In this document: positions 16,518 to 24,820 of the stretch, one piece after another
Layout of the letters: each line of letters opens with the position of its first letter
Numbering within the stretch: position 1 is the first letter of the stretch
Assembly: GCF_014203855.1 (NCBI RefSeq)
Contig: NZ_JACHJV010000001.1
Coordinates: 5,704,001 to 5,768,000 of the forward strand
DNA from: Kitasatospora kifunensis
GTDB lineage: Bacteria > Actinomycetota > Actinomycetes > Streptomycetales > Streptomycetaceae
Direction of reading: 5' to 3'
Length of the DNA stretch: 64,000 bases
Made by a program: the position numbers and the translations under genes
Notes under the pieces: model-generated
What the model saw: the letters and a program-made list of their open reading frames with translations, nothing else
What the model was told of the DNA's origin: nothing
Database searches by the model: none

Positions 16518-17350
16518 TCAAATCCCTTTCGGATGCTACTGATCACGGTGATCGAAGCCACGGTGGACGGCGACTCGACTTGGAGCCGATCGTAGTCTCT
16601 CTTCCATGCCGCACAGACGGCTGGATTCCGTTCCACGTAGCCGCGCGCGTGGGTCTCGTTGTAGCCGACGAACGACCGGTCCGGCATGGTCAGCAGGACG
16701 ACGGGGAAGACGAAGGGCACCAACTCACCTAAGTTCAAAGGCGCGACTTGCACCGTGATGGTTGGCCGCTCGGCCAAGCAGGCCAGATGATCGAGCTGGC
16801 GGGCCATCACTTTCGGACCTCCGATCAGCCGCGTCAGACAGGTCTCGTCCATGACGCTGTGGATGATCGGGGGGCTCGGGCGGTCAAGTACCCGACGCTG
16901 CCGTGCGACAAGGAAGGCGACGCGTTCGTCCGCCTGGTCCTGTGTGATGCTGCCCCGCCGAACAGCTGCGGTTGCCAGCACTGATGCGTACTCGGGGGTC
17001 TGAAACAGTCCTGGAATCACGCCTGTCTCGAAGGCGCGGAGCTTTCGGCAGCGCGCCTCGCAGTCGGCGAACTCTTCGAATCCTTCCAGCAGGGCTGCGC
17101 TCGTGACCCGCCGGTACAGCTCGACGAACTTCGCGCCCGTCTCGAACACTTCATCGGCTTTTACAGCGAAGTTCGATGTGGGAGGGCGCTTCACTCGTTC
17201 GATGAACGAGATCAGGGTGTCCGAGTACCCCATCCGACTGCCAAGTTCGACCTGAGACCAGCCGCGCGCACGTCGTGACCTGCGAAGTTCCGCACCAAAC
17301 CGCGCCGCCGGAGATGACGTCAACTCAGCTTCGTTTGTTGCAAGGGCCAT
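16514..17350 (-). CDS. XRE-family regulator with DUF5753 (Scr1/WhiJ-like)
   Basis: 278 aa. N-terminal helix-turn-helix (about 17-75: FGAELRRSRRARGWSQVELGSRMGYSDTLISFIERVKRPP), followed by the DUF5753 domain (IPGLFQTPEYASVLATAAV, ERVAFLVARQRRVLDRPSPPIIHSVMDETCLTRLIGG). This family pairs with DUF397 proteins and modulates development or antibiotic production, and has been likened to toxin-antitoxin regulators. Base composition here is visibly less GC-biased than in flanking genes. Confidence 0.92.
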   Translation of the reverse strand: MALATNEAELTSSPAARFGAELRRSRRARGWSQVELGSRMGYSDTLISFIERVKRPPTSNFAVKADEVFETGAKFVELYRRVTSAALLEGFEEFADCEARCRKLRAFETGVIPGLFQTPEYASVLATAAVRRGSITQDQADERVAFLVARQRRVLDRPSPPIIHSVMDETCLTRLIGGPKVMARQLDHLACLAERPTITVQVAPLNLGELVPFVFPVVLLTMPDRSFVGYNETHARGYVERNPAVCAAWKRDYDRLQVESPSTVASITVISSIRKGFE

Positions 17351-17452
17351 ACCAGGATTTTACGCGCTGAAGTGGTGCGGGTGAAAGCTCTGGATTCCAG
17401 TTGCTGCCTCGCGGAAGCTAGTAGCCGGTCCACCGCGGAGAGGAGTGGCGTA

Positions 17453-17719
17453 GTGGCGAGACAGATCGGGGCCCCGGTGACCGTCTACCGACCCCAACTC
17501 GGGGAACTGGTAGTCGACTTGTCCAACCAGGGCGCGCACGGCGTCTACATGGGCACCCTGGGCGGCCGGGCCTACCTTCGCCCGTCCGGGGGAGGGGTCG
17601 AGTGGGACACCGACCCGAACAAGCTCGAACCCGTCACCCCTGCGGGCGAGTTGGAGCCTGTTATCCACCGCAGTACACCCCGCCGCGCCGAGCGCATCGA
17701 GCTGCCGGACATCGCGTAA
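17453..17719 (+). CDS. Small hypothetical protein
   Basis: 88 aa, not recognised. The GTG at 17453 is selected because GGAGAGGAG lies 9 bp upstream; longer in-frame starts lack such a site. The protein is soluble, with no signal peptide, and contains a short beta-rich region (PVTVYRPQLGELVVDLSNQGAHGVYMGTLGGRAYLRPSGGG). It is the first of five same-strand genes in the accessory island. Confidence 0.6.
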   Translation: MARQIGAPVTVYRPQLGELVVDLSNQGAHGVYMGTLGGRAYLRPSGGGVEWDTDPNKLEPVTPAGELEPVIHRSTPRRAERIELPDIA

Positions 17720-17836
17720 CCAGTCCCGAATCCGAACATCGGTTCGCCGTACCGGCATTCGGCCCCTATGGCGTGATCACCGGGAAGCGTCGCGCTCAAC
17801 TGCGGTCCCCAACCAACCACGAGGAAAGGCACAGCC

Positions 17837-18337
17837 ATGGCTCACTGTGACGTCGACTCCGCCAGCCCGCCGCGCCGCCGTATCGGCGCCGTGGTCCTGC
17901 TGCTCACGACCACCAGGTCCGTGCTGCTGGTCAAACCAACCTACCGGCAGGGCTGGCAGCTGCCCGGCGGTGGAGCTCACGAGGGGGAGCGGATCGCTGA
18001 CGCCGCCGCACGCGAGCTGCGCGAGGAGACCGGCCTGACCCGCGAGATCACGCACCTCCTGGCAGTGGATCAGGTGCCTGCCGACGCCGACCGCACCTCC
18101 GCCGAAGGCTTCAACGTGGTCTGCGACGGCGGCACGTTGACGGCCGGCGAGGCAGCGAGTGTCGCGATCCCCGAGAGTGCGTCCGGCGAGCTGTCCGATA
18201 TCAAGTGGGTCCCGCTGGATCAGCTCAGTCGGTTTACTGAGCCCTACCAGGAGCGGCGCATCCGGCAGGCGTACGCGGCTGTCCAACTCGGCGCCGGACT
18301 GCCGCTGTTGAGCCATGGCCACCCGGTAGGCCGGTAA
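17837..18337 (+). CDS. NUDIX hydrolase
   Basis: 166 aa. The complete NUDIX box G-x5-E-x7-REUxEExGU is at residues 45-67 (GGAHEGERIADAAARELREE and TGL), with the metal-binding Glu pair 63-64. It hydrolyses nucleoside-diphosphate-linked compounds; the exact substrate is unknown. An N-terminal strand (RRIGAVVLLLTTTRSVLLVKPTYRQGWQLPGG) completes the fold. The stop overlaps the next start by one base (TAATG), so the downstream small gene is coupled. Confidence 0.9.
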   Translation: MAHCDVDSASPPRRRIGAVVLLLTTTRSVLLVKPTYRQGWQLPGGGAHEGERIADAAARELREETGLTREITHLLAVDQVPADADRTSAEGFNVVCDGGTLTAGEAASVAIPESASGELSDIKWVPLDQLSRFTEPYQERRIRQAYAAVQLGAGLPLLSHGHPVGR

Positions 18338-18576
18338 TGGCCGAGGAGCAGGACCCCAGCGACGACACGGCGAACCACGGGCCTGAGGCCCCCGAGGCCC
18401 CCGTTCTCCCGTGCCCGCGCTGTGATGAACTGGATACGCGGCAGCAGGCGGCCAGAGCGGCGCACGACAGAAGCGCACTGGTGGACGTCCGCGTGCTGAC
18501 CCGCGAACACGCGTGGCTCGGCAAGTGTGAGCGCGCCCGTGACGTCATCCGGACCTACGGTGCCACGGTGGGCTGA
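18337..18576 (+). CDS. Small hypothetical protein with CxxC
   Basis: 79 aa, coupled to the NUDIX gene by a one-base overlap. An acidic, Pro-rich beginning precedes PCPRCDEL, a single CxxC that might hold half of a zinc site. A charged helix follows (LDTRQQAARAAHDRSALVDVRVLTREHAWLGKCERAR). No family recognised. Confidence 0.65.
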   Translation: MAEEQDPSDDTANHGPEAPEAPVLPCPRCDELDTRQQAARAAHDRSALVDVRVLTREHAWLGKCERARDVIRTYGATVG

Positions 18577-18589
18577 TCGTGTAAACCTC

Positions 18590-18618
18590 GGGAGGGTGCC
18601 TGTTCGGGGCGCCCTCCC
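18590..18618 (+). terminator. Hairpin after the NUDIX gene pair
   Basis: Eleven-base arms gggagggtgcc / ggcgccctccc with one mismatch, 14 bp after the stop codon. Confidence 0.5.
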
Positions 18619-18641
18619 CTCATCGTGGGAGGGATCGAGCC

Positions 18642-19421
18642 ATGGAGCCTCACGTCAACTGGGATGAACTTCCCGAGGCGGTAAGGACAGTGGTTGAGAA
18701 GCGGGTAGGAAAGGTGGTCTCCGCAAGAACCGTAGAAGACGGAATCACCTGCCGAACGGCACTGATCCTCTCGACGGTGACGGATACGTTGTTTCTGAAG
18801 GGCACACCGGTCTCCGATCGCAGCAGCGTGGAAGCGCAGCGCATGGAAGCTGACATCAATGCGGCAGTTGCCAGAGTCAGCCCGGCGCTTCGCTGGGAAG
18901 CAGTTGTCGATGAGTGGCACCTGATCGCCTTCGACTACGTGAGTGGCCGACACGCAGACCTCACGCCCCAGACACGAGACGCTGCAATCGTCGCTGACAC
19001 CCTCAGGCGTGTTCGCTCTTGCCGTCCACCCGGAGGCGGGCTTGTCCCGCTGTTGGCCGAGCGGTACCGCGATACCCTCGGGCCCGGGGACTACAGAGCG
19101 CTTGACGGCTCATCGCTGTTGCACACTGACACCAACCCGCACAACATCCTGATCGCCTCTCAGTGCGGCTATCTAGTCGACTGGGCCATGCCCGCTGTCG
19201 GTCCGGCGTGGGTAGACGCCGCGCAGACGGCCGTCCGGCTCATGGGCTACGGCTGGGCGCCTCGGGACGCCCGTGCGTGGCTCAGCGGCTTCCCCGAGTG
19301 GGAGCACGCCGGCCAAGCCACCAAGGCCGCTTTCGTGCGGGTGGTTTGTGATGACGCCACGGCCCGCTTCGGCTCGTACGCCGAGCAAGAAAACGCCTGC
19401 TTCCGTGCGCTCCTGAGCTGA
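18642..19421 (+). CDS. Aminoglycoside-phosphotransferase-like kinase
   Basis: 259 aa of the APH/choline-kinase superfamily. An N-terminal lobe strand carries FLKG (candidate ATP Lys at 53). The catalytic loop is HTDTNPHN at 161-168 (Asp163, Asn168), and the metal-binding Asp is Asp180 in LVDWAMP. Such proteins phosphorylate hydroxyls of small molecules. The genuine substrate is unknown, and antibiotic resistance should not be assumed. ATG 18642 follows GTGGGAGGG. It lies in the less GC-rich island. Confidence 0.8.
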   Translation: MEPHVNWDELPEAVRTVVEKRVGKVVSARTVEDGITCRTALILSTVTDTLFLKGTPVSDRSSVEAQRMEADINAAVARVSPALRWEAVVDEWHLIAFDYVSGRHADLTPQTRDAAIVADTLRRVRSCRPPGGGLVPLLAERYRDTLGPGDYRALDGSSLLHTDTNPHNILIASQCGYLVDWAMPAVGPAWVDAAQTAVRLMGYGWAPRDARAWLSGFPEWEHAGQATKAAFVRVVCDDATARFGSYAEQENACFRALLS

Positions 19422-19498
19422 CCGGTTCTGTGAACGGTCCTGCCCAGCCCCCTTCGGGTGCACTACCGGGCGGGGATTGTCAATCGAAGGGGGAAGGC

Positions 19499-19714
19499 AT
19501 GCGAAAGCTCGGGCTTGATCAAACCGATCCGGCGGATCCGAGAGCCTGGGCGCTGGCCCGAGTCGCGGTGGCTGCCGACCGGCGGACGGCAGCGATCAAG
19601 CGATACGACAGAGCGCTGAAAGACGCCATGCACGCCTCCTTCCTCGCTGGGTGCCCAGAGGAGAGCATCCGGACGGCAGCCGGGCTGTCAGGGCTGCTGA
19701 AACTGGCGGAGTAG
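19499..19714 (+). CDS. Small hypothetical protein, possible HTH fragment
   Basis: 71 aa with AAGGGGGAAGG before its ATG. Mostly helical and basic (ADRRTAAIKRYDRALKDAMHASFLAGCPEESIRTAAGLSGLLKL). The last 25 residues look like the helix-turn-helix of small Streptomyces island proteins. The downstream strand changes, so it ends the same-strand run of the island. Confidence 0.65.
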   Translation: MRKLGLDQTDPADPRAWALARVAVAADRRTAAIKRYDRALKDAMHASFLAGCPEESIRTAAGLSGLLKLAE

Positions 19715-19746
19715 AGCCCTGCGGGATGCGACACGAGCGAAGGGGC

Positions 19747-21219
19747 CTACGGCAGCGACCAGCGCTGGGCGGCACTCCCGTCGCAGGACCAGATCTGCAA
19801 CCGCGTGCCGTCCGCCGTATTGGATGACGGATCGTCAAGACAGAGCCTCGACTGCAAACTCACCAGCGCGCCGCTCGCGTTCGCGCTCCACTGCTGGTTC
19901 GCGCCGCCGTTGCACTGCCACAGCTCGACCAGGGTCCCCGGGCTGGTGGCCGCGCCGGTGACGTCCAGGCACTGGCCGTTGATCCGCAGCGTGCCGTCGG
20001 TGGCCGGGCGCCACTGCTGGGCGGCGGTGCCGTTGCAGCCGTACAGGTCGACGGCCGCACCGTTCGCGCTCGAATCGCCGTAGTCGTCCAGGCACTTGCC
20101 CGCGATTCCAGAACTCACTTGCCCGGTACGCCAGATGCCCGGGTTGCGGTCGATCAGCCCCGCGATCACCGCCCACCCGGGGAAGTCCATCCGCAGCACG
20201 CCGGTCTTGCCCGAGCCGCCCGCGTTCAGGTAGTCGAGCAGGCGCTGGTTCTCGCCCTCGCCGCCCAGGTAGCCGCCCGCCATGCCGGCCGGATCCGCGC
20301 CTAGCGGGGAGCAGTTGGAGGAGGTGTAGGTGACGTACAGGGCGTCGGACGTATCGCCGGCGGCACTGGCCAGGTTGCTCTGCGCCTCGTTCCACTTCTT
20401 CGTCAGGTCGCACTGCGTCCAGTCGTTCTCCACCGTGCTGCCCGAGTCGCCGCCGGGCAGTGCGGACAGGCCGAAGCCCGGGTAGACCTCGCCGCTGGGC
20501 CCGGTGAAGTCGGTCAGCACGATGTGGCCGCGCGCCTGGCCCAGCGTCGGTGTGGCGGCGGTGCTGCTGCCGGTCACGGTGGGGGCGTAGAACAGCCCCG
20601 GGTAGCGGGCCAGGTAGCCGTCGAAGATCCTGATCCGGTCCGCCTGGGTGGTGTTCGACGGGTCGTCGGCGCAGTGTCCGATCGAGGAGATTCCGCTGCC
20701 GCCCTCGGTGGTGTCCGCATCGCACTCGCCGTGCAGGTTCATCACGATCGTCTCGCCGGGATGCGCGCTCAGGAAGGCCTGGGCGTGCGTCAGCACGTCG
20801 TCGAAGTTGGCGTTCTGGTAGACGTTTGTGTGGTGGATGGCGAACGCGCCGCTGATCACCCGCACCCGGATGTCGACGGCGCGGATCCCGGCGTCCAACT
20901 GCGCGGTGAGGGTGGCGGCGCTGTCCCCGTGGTCCTCCTGCGCCTCGTAGGCCCAGGGCGCGAGGCCGCCGTGGATGGCGAGGGTGTCGTGCGTGCCGGG
21001 GATCGACATGGACCCGAGGCTGGTGCCGTCCGGGACTTGGGACATCCAGTCGGGATGGCTCTGCCCGGTCAGGCTGTTGAACGCCGCCGAGGAGGAAGTG
21101 GGCTGAGCGAACGCGGGAGCGGGCGCCGCGAGCAGCGTGCCGGCCGCGGCGGCGAGGGTGGCGGCGACGGCGACGGCGGCTCTGACGGCACGCGGCGGCA
21201 GTAACGAGGGGGAGCGCAC
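19747..21219 (-). CDS. Secreted PI-PLC X-domain phospholipase with ricin-type lectin domain
   Basis: 490 aa. A signal peptide (about 1-38, ending APAFA) is followed by a phosphatidylinositol-specific phospholipase C X domain. Catalytic His residues are seen in SIPGTHDTLAIHG and AFAIHHTNVYQN. Bacterial forms cleave phosphatidylinositol without calcium. From about 365 on comes a ricin B-type lectin with Q-x-W repeats (AAQQWRP, NQQWSAN, AQRWSLP). GTG 21219 is chosen because AGGAGG sits 7 bp upstream and the signal peptide starts there. Two lectin-tagged secreted hydrolases occur in this window. Confidence 0.9.
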   Translation of the reverse strand: MRSPSLLPPRAVRAAVAVAATLAAAAGTLLAAPAPAFAQPTSSSAAFNSLTGQSHPDWMSQVPDGTSLGSMSIPGTHDTLAIHGGLAPWAYEAQEDHGDSAATLTAQLDAGIRAVDIRVRVISGAFAIHHTNVYQNANFDDVLTHAQAFLSAHPGETIVMNLHGECDADTTEGGSGISSIGHCADDPSNTTQADRIRIFDGYLARYPGLFYAPTVTGSSTAATPTLGQARGHIVLTDFTGPSGEVYPGFGLSALPGGDSGSTVENDWTQCDLTKKWNEAQSNLASAAGDTSDALYVTYTSSNCSPLGADPAGMAGGYLGGEGENQRLLDYLNAGGSGKTGVLRMDFPGWAVIAGLIDRNPGIWRTGQVSSGIAGKCLDDYGDSSANGAAVDLYGCNGTAAQQWRPATDGTLRINGQCLDVTGAATSPGTLVELWQCNGGANQQWSANASGALVSLQSRLCLDDPSSNTADGTRLQIWSCDGSAAQRWSLP

Positions 21220-21315
21220 GGGGAGTCCTCCTGGGTGGGGGATGGGGGATTGCACGGCCGACGTCGGTCGGCCGTGCGATTCTCCGCCCTGACCCCCGCA
21301 GGGGGAAGGCCGCCG

Positions 21316-21873
21316 TCAGTCGGTGTACGGCGTCAGACCGGCCAGGTCCAGCTCGAAGCCGAACGGCTCCGGGATGCGGATGCGATCGCCGAACTTCCGG
21401 TCGCTGCGGGTGTGGTACTGGTCGTGGTTGGGCTCCGAGAAGAGCGTCACCGTCTGCTGGCGCGGGTCGACGATGAGATACAGCGGGATCCGCATCACCG
21501 CGTAGTCCCGCAGCTTGTCCATCCAGTCGTTTCCCGGGTTGGACTTCGACACGACCTCGACGGCGATGACCGCTTCGTCGGCCGCCACGCTGTTGCCTTC
21601 CCGTGCGAGCACGGCAACCGGGAGGTACGTCAGGTCCGGCGTCCGCTCCTTGCTCACGTCCGGGCTGGCGAGCGCGCTGTTGTTGCTGAACAGGTAGCCC
21701 GCGGGGGCGTGCTGCTCGAACTGGCGCTGCACCAGGCCGATGTTCAGCTGGTGGATGCTGGACGGCGCGGCCTGCATGATCAGGGTGTCGCCGGACCACT
21801 CGATCCGGACGCCTTCGGGCGCGGTGCGCTGCAGTTCCTCGACGAAGTCGCGGTGCTGCTCGTAGAAGCTCAC
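21316..21873 (-). CDS. Uma2-family (DUF820) putative endonuclease
   Basis: 185 aa. Restriction-endonuclease-like fold of the Uma2 family: PDLTYLPVAVL, then AVIAVEVVSKSNPGNDWMDKLRDYAVMRIPLYLIVDPRQQTVTLF, carrying the PD...ExV-type nuclease core. The family is greatly expanded in Streptomyces and cyanobacteria, and its biological role is unclear. GTG 21873 follows GGGAGGAC. It lies 89 bp beyond the Nramp gene on the same strand. Confidence 0.88.
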   Translation of the reverse strand: MSFYEQHRDFVEELQRTAPEGVRIEWSGDTLIMQAAPSSIHQLNIGLVQRQFEQHAPAGYLFSNNSALASPDVSKERTPDLTYLPVAVLAREGNSVAADEAVIAVEVVSKSNPGNDWMDKLRDYAVMRIPLYLIVDPRQQTVTLFSEPNHDQYHTRSDRKFGDRIRIPEPFGFELDLAGLTPYTD

Positions 21874-21962
21874 GGTGTCCTCCCATGGGTCTGCCCCGGC
21901 CACCGTACGGCAGCCGGGGCATGGCGGGCGGTCAGCCGTCCCGCACGGGCCAGATGAAGGCT

Positions 21963-23288
21963 TCAGATCCAACCGAGGGTCGAGGGCACCATGTAGAGCC
22001 CGAAGCCCATGACCACCAGGCAGAGCGTCCACGTCACGTACTTGCGCACGCCGCGCATCTGCCACTCCTTGGGCAGCGCCTTGGCCTCCAGGGCGAGCAG
22101 GAAGCCCAGCACGATCGGCAGCAGCAGCGCGTTCATCACCTCGACGTCGACGCTCAGGCTGACCAGGTCGACGCTGGCCAGCACCAGGATCGCGCCGATG
22201 ATGTGGGTCAGCGAGTAGGTGAGGTAGAACTTGGCGGTGCGGCGGTTGGGGCGCTCGTTGAGCGTGTGCTTCCAGCCGAACACCTCCGCCAGGCCCCAGG
22301 CGCCGGCCAGCGAGGAGACGATCGCGGCGACCAGGGCGGCGCCCAGCATGCCGAGGCCGAAGAGCACGGTGCCGCCGAAGTGCCCGAGGTAGGGGGTCAG
22401 CGCGTCGGCGATCTGGCCGACGGTGTTGAGCGTGGCGCCGGGGTTGTGCAGGCCGATGGTGGCACCGACGGCGATGACCACGGCCAGCATGATCGCCTGG
22501 GTGAGGACGGCGCCGACCGCGGTGTCCTGACGGGCCTGGCGGATGGAGGCGACCGACAGCTTCTTGTCGATCACGGCGCCCTGCTGGTAGAAGACCATCC
22601 ACGGCATGATCACCGCACCGACGTTGGCCGCGACCAGCATCAGGTAGGAGTGGTTGCCCAGCGGCATCGAGCCGAGCCCGTGGGCCACCGCGCCCAGGTG
22701 CGGATGGGCCATGAACATCGCCACGAAGAAGACGAGTTCGGCCAGGCCCACGGCGATGCCGATCCGCTCGACCCGCCGGTAGCTGCCGGTCAGCGCCAGC
22801 GCCAGCAGGAAGACGGTGGCGGTGGGGATGGTCACCCACTGCGATATGCCGAACATCTCGCCCACGCCGGCCACTCCGGCGAACTCGGTGAGCAGGGCGC
22901 CGATCGCCGAGACGAAGAGGGTGCCCGCCGACAGCAGGGCCCACCAGCGGCCGAACCTCTCCCGGATCAGCGCGCCGTGGCCTCGGCCGGTGACGATGCC
23001 CAGTCGGACGGTGATCTCCTGGACCACGTAGAGGATCGGCATCAGGATCACCTGAGGCAGGATCATCTTGTAGTTCCACTGCGCACCTGACTGCGCGGCG
23101 GTGATCAGCGACCCGGCGTCGGTGTCGGCCAGCATGACCACCAGGCCCGGACCCCAGGCCGCCAGGAAGGCGAGCCCCAGCCACCTGCGGCGGCGCAGCG
23201 CCGTCTTGAGGGAGGCGGCGACCGCAGCGTTGTCCGGGCCCGACGGGGACCCGTCCACCCCCGTCTCCGACACCTGATCCGTCGCCAC
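21963..23288 (-). CDS. Nramp-like divalent metal transporter with altered metal-site motifs
   Basis: 441 aa, about 11 membrane segments. The TM1 motif, canonically Asp-Pro-Gly-Asn, reads Asp57-Ala-Gly-Ser. The TM6 motif Met-Pro-His reads Met-Pro-Trp (AVIMPWMVFYQQG). The metal-binding Asp and Met are kept, while Asn and His are replaced. Canonical Nramp proteins import Mn(II)/Fe(II) with protons; divergent relatives can take Mg(II) or lose proton coupling. GTG 23288 follows GGAAGGGG. An iron-box-like site lies 78 bp upstream, which supports a transition-metal role. Confidence 0.85.
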   Translation of the reverse strand: MATDQVSETGVDGSPSGPDNAAVAASLKTALRRRRWLGLAFLAAWGPGLVVMLADTDAGSLITAAQSGAQWNYKMILPQVILMPILYVVQEITVRLGIVTGRGHGALIRERFGRWWALLSAGTLFVSAIGALLTEFAGVAGVGEMFGISQWVTIPTATVFLLALALTGSYRRVERIGIAVGLAELVFFVAMFMAHPHLGAVAHGLGSMPLGNHSYLMLVAANVGAVIMPWMVFYQQGAVIDKKLSVASIRQARQDTAVGAVLTQAIMLAVVIAVGATIGLHNPGATLNTVGQIADALTPYLGHFGGTVLFGLGMLGAALVAAIVSSLAGAWGLAEVFGWKHTLNERPNRRTAKFYLTYSLTHIIGAILVLASVDLVSLSVDVEVMNALLLPIVLGFLLALEAKALPKEWQMRGVRKYVTWTLCLVVMGFGLYMVPSTLGWI

Positions 23289-23365
23289 TGCTACCCCTTC
23301 CGATCCTGCCCGTTCGAAGCCGGTAGCCCACGTGCCGTGTGCCCGGACGGCCGGAAGCGTAGCAC

Positions 23366-23384
23366 CAAGGTAAGGCTCGCCTAA
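23366..23384 (-). promoter_or_regulatory. Iron-box-like operator (DmdR/IdeR) upstream of the Nramp gene
   Basis: The sequence caaggtaaggctcgcctaa matches 14 of 19 positions of the recalled DmdR1/IdeR consensus (TTAGGTTAGGCTAACCTAA), including the central AGGCT and distal CCTAA. It lies in the promoter region of the Nramp gene, so iron-dependent repression is likely. Confidence 0.6.
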
Positions 23385-23446
23385 CCCCCCGAGTGCGGCC
23401 GGAGCGGCCCTTCTCATCGGCTTCTCATGCGCCGGGCGACGCCGCC

Positions 23447-24811
23447 TCAGCGCCCGGCTGCCGCCGCCCTGGTGAACCGCTCCGCGACCCCCGGGGCGCC
23501 CGCCCAGTGCAGGTGCAGGTAGCTGGCGTGCACGTTCCCGGCGGTGAAGCCCTCGGTGTGGGGTGCGCCGGTCGGGGTGCGCCAGCCCCAGGCGGGGGTG
23601 GGGCCGGCGCCCGGGTCGCAGGTGGTGCGGTGGAACTCGTGGCCGCGGATGCGGGTGCCGGCCGCGGCGAGGGGGCTGTCGTGCAGGGCCACGGCGTCGC
23701 GGTAGCCGAGGATGAGGCGCTCGGTCATCCGGGACGCGGTGTCGAGGATGCCGCACATCGGGCGGCCGTCCAACTCGCGGCCCAGGTAGAGCAGTCCGGC
23801 GCACTCGGCGGCGATCGGGGCGCCGCTGGCGGCCAGGGTGGCGATCGCGGCGCGCAGCGGGGCGTTCTGGCTCAGCTCGGCGGCGTAGACCTCGGGAAAG
23901 CCGCCACCGATGACCAGGGCTGACGTTCCGTCAGGAAGGTCGCAGTCGTGCAGCGGATCGAAGGGGAGCAGCTCCGCTCCGGCGGCGGTGAGGAGTTCGG
24001 CGTTCTCGGCGTAGGAGAAGGAGAAGGCGGGGCCGGCGGCGAGCGCGATCCGGGGGCGCCCGGAGACCCGGGAGACCTCGGCGGCGGGGTCCCAGGCTTC
24101 GGCCCGCAGCGGCGGAGCGGACCGGGCCAGCGCCAGGACGGCGTCCAAGTCCACGGAGGCCGCGATGAGTTCACCCATCTCGGCGACGGCGCGCAGCGCC
24201 TCGGCCGAGCGCTCCACCACCGGCACCAGGCCCAGGTGACGCGAGGGCGTGGCCACGGCGGCCGTGCGGCGCACCGCACCGAGCACCGGCACGCCCGCCC
24301 CCTCCTCCAGGGCCTCGCGCAGGAGTTGCTCGTGCCTCTCGGAGGCGACCCGGTTGAGGATCACCCCGGCCAGGCGCACCTCCGGGTCCCAGGACGCGAA
24401 GCCGTGCACCAGGGCGGCCACCGAACGGGACTGCGAGGAGCCGTCGACCACCAGGATCACCGGCGCCCGCAGCAGCTTGGCCACGTGCGCGGTGGAGGCC
24501 AACTCCCCATGCCCCGAAGCGCCGTCGAACATCCCCATGACGCCCTCGACCACCGCCAGGTCGGCCCCGGCGGCGCCGTGCCGCAGCAGCGGCTCGATCC
24601 GCTCGGGCCCGCACAGGAAGGCGTCCAGGTTGCGCCCGGGTCGGCCGGTGGCCAGGCCGTGGTAGCCCGGATCGATGTAGTCAGGGCCGACCTTGTGCGG
24701 GGAGACCTTCAGGCCGCGCGCGGTGAGCGCGGCCATCAGGCCGGTGGCGACGGTGGTCTTGCCCGCGCCGGAGGAGGGGGCGGCGATCACGACCCGGGGC
24801 AGGTGCAGCAC
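23447..24811 (-). CDS. cobB: Cobyrinate a,c-diamide synthase
   Basis: 454 aa, glutamine-dependent amidase of cobalamin synthesis acting on the a and c carboxylates of cobyrinate or hydrogenobyrinate. The N-terminal P-loop is APSSGAGKTTVATG. The C-terminal class I glutamine amidotransferase domain has the nucleophilic Cys in IAAECAGLLYLG and a final HEFHRTT segment. Start GTG 24811. It is the last gene of the riboswitch-led operon, 9 bp after cobO. Confidence 0.93.
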   Translation of the reverse strand: MLHLPRVVIAAPSSGAGKTTVATGLMAALTARGLKVSPHKVGPDYIDPGYHGLATGRPGRNLDAFLCGPERIEPLLRHGAAGADLAVVEGVMGMFDGASGHGELASTAHVAKLLRAPVILVVDGSSQSRSVAALVHGFASWDPEVRLAGVILNRVASERHEQLLREALEEGAGVPVLGAVRRTAAVATPSRHLGLVPVVERSAEALRAVAEMGELIAASVDLDAVLALARSAPPLRAEAWDPAAEVSRVSGRPRIALAAGPAFSFSYAENAELLTAAGAELLPFDPLHDCDLPDGTSALVIGGGFPEVYAAELSQNAPLRAAIATLAASGAPIAAECAGLLYLGRELDGRPMCGILDTASRMTERLILGYRDAVALHDSPLAAAGTRIRGHEFHRTTCDPGAGPTPAWGWRTPTGAPHTEGFTAGNVHASYLHLHWAGAPGVAERFTRAAAAGR

Positions 24812-24820
24812 GGCAGGTTC

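Noticed and set aside
18642..19421. APH-like gene considered as an antibiotic-resistance determinant
   Set aside because: Only the general kinase fold is visible; the superfamily covers many small-molecule kinases and no resistance context is present.
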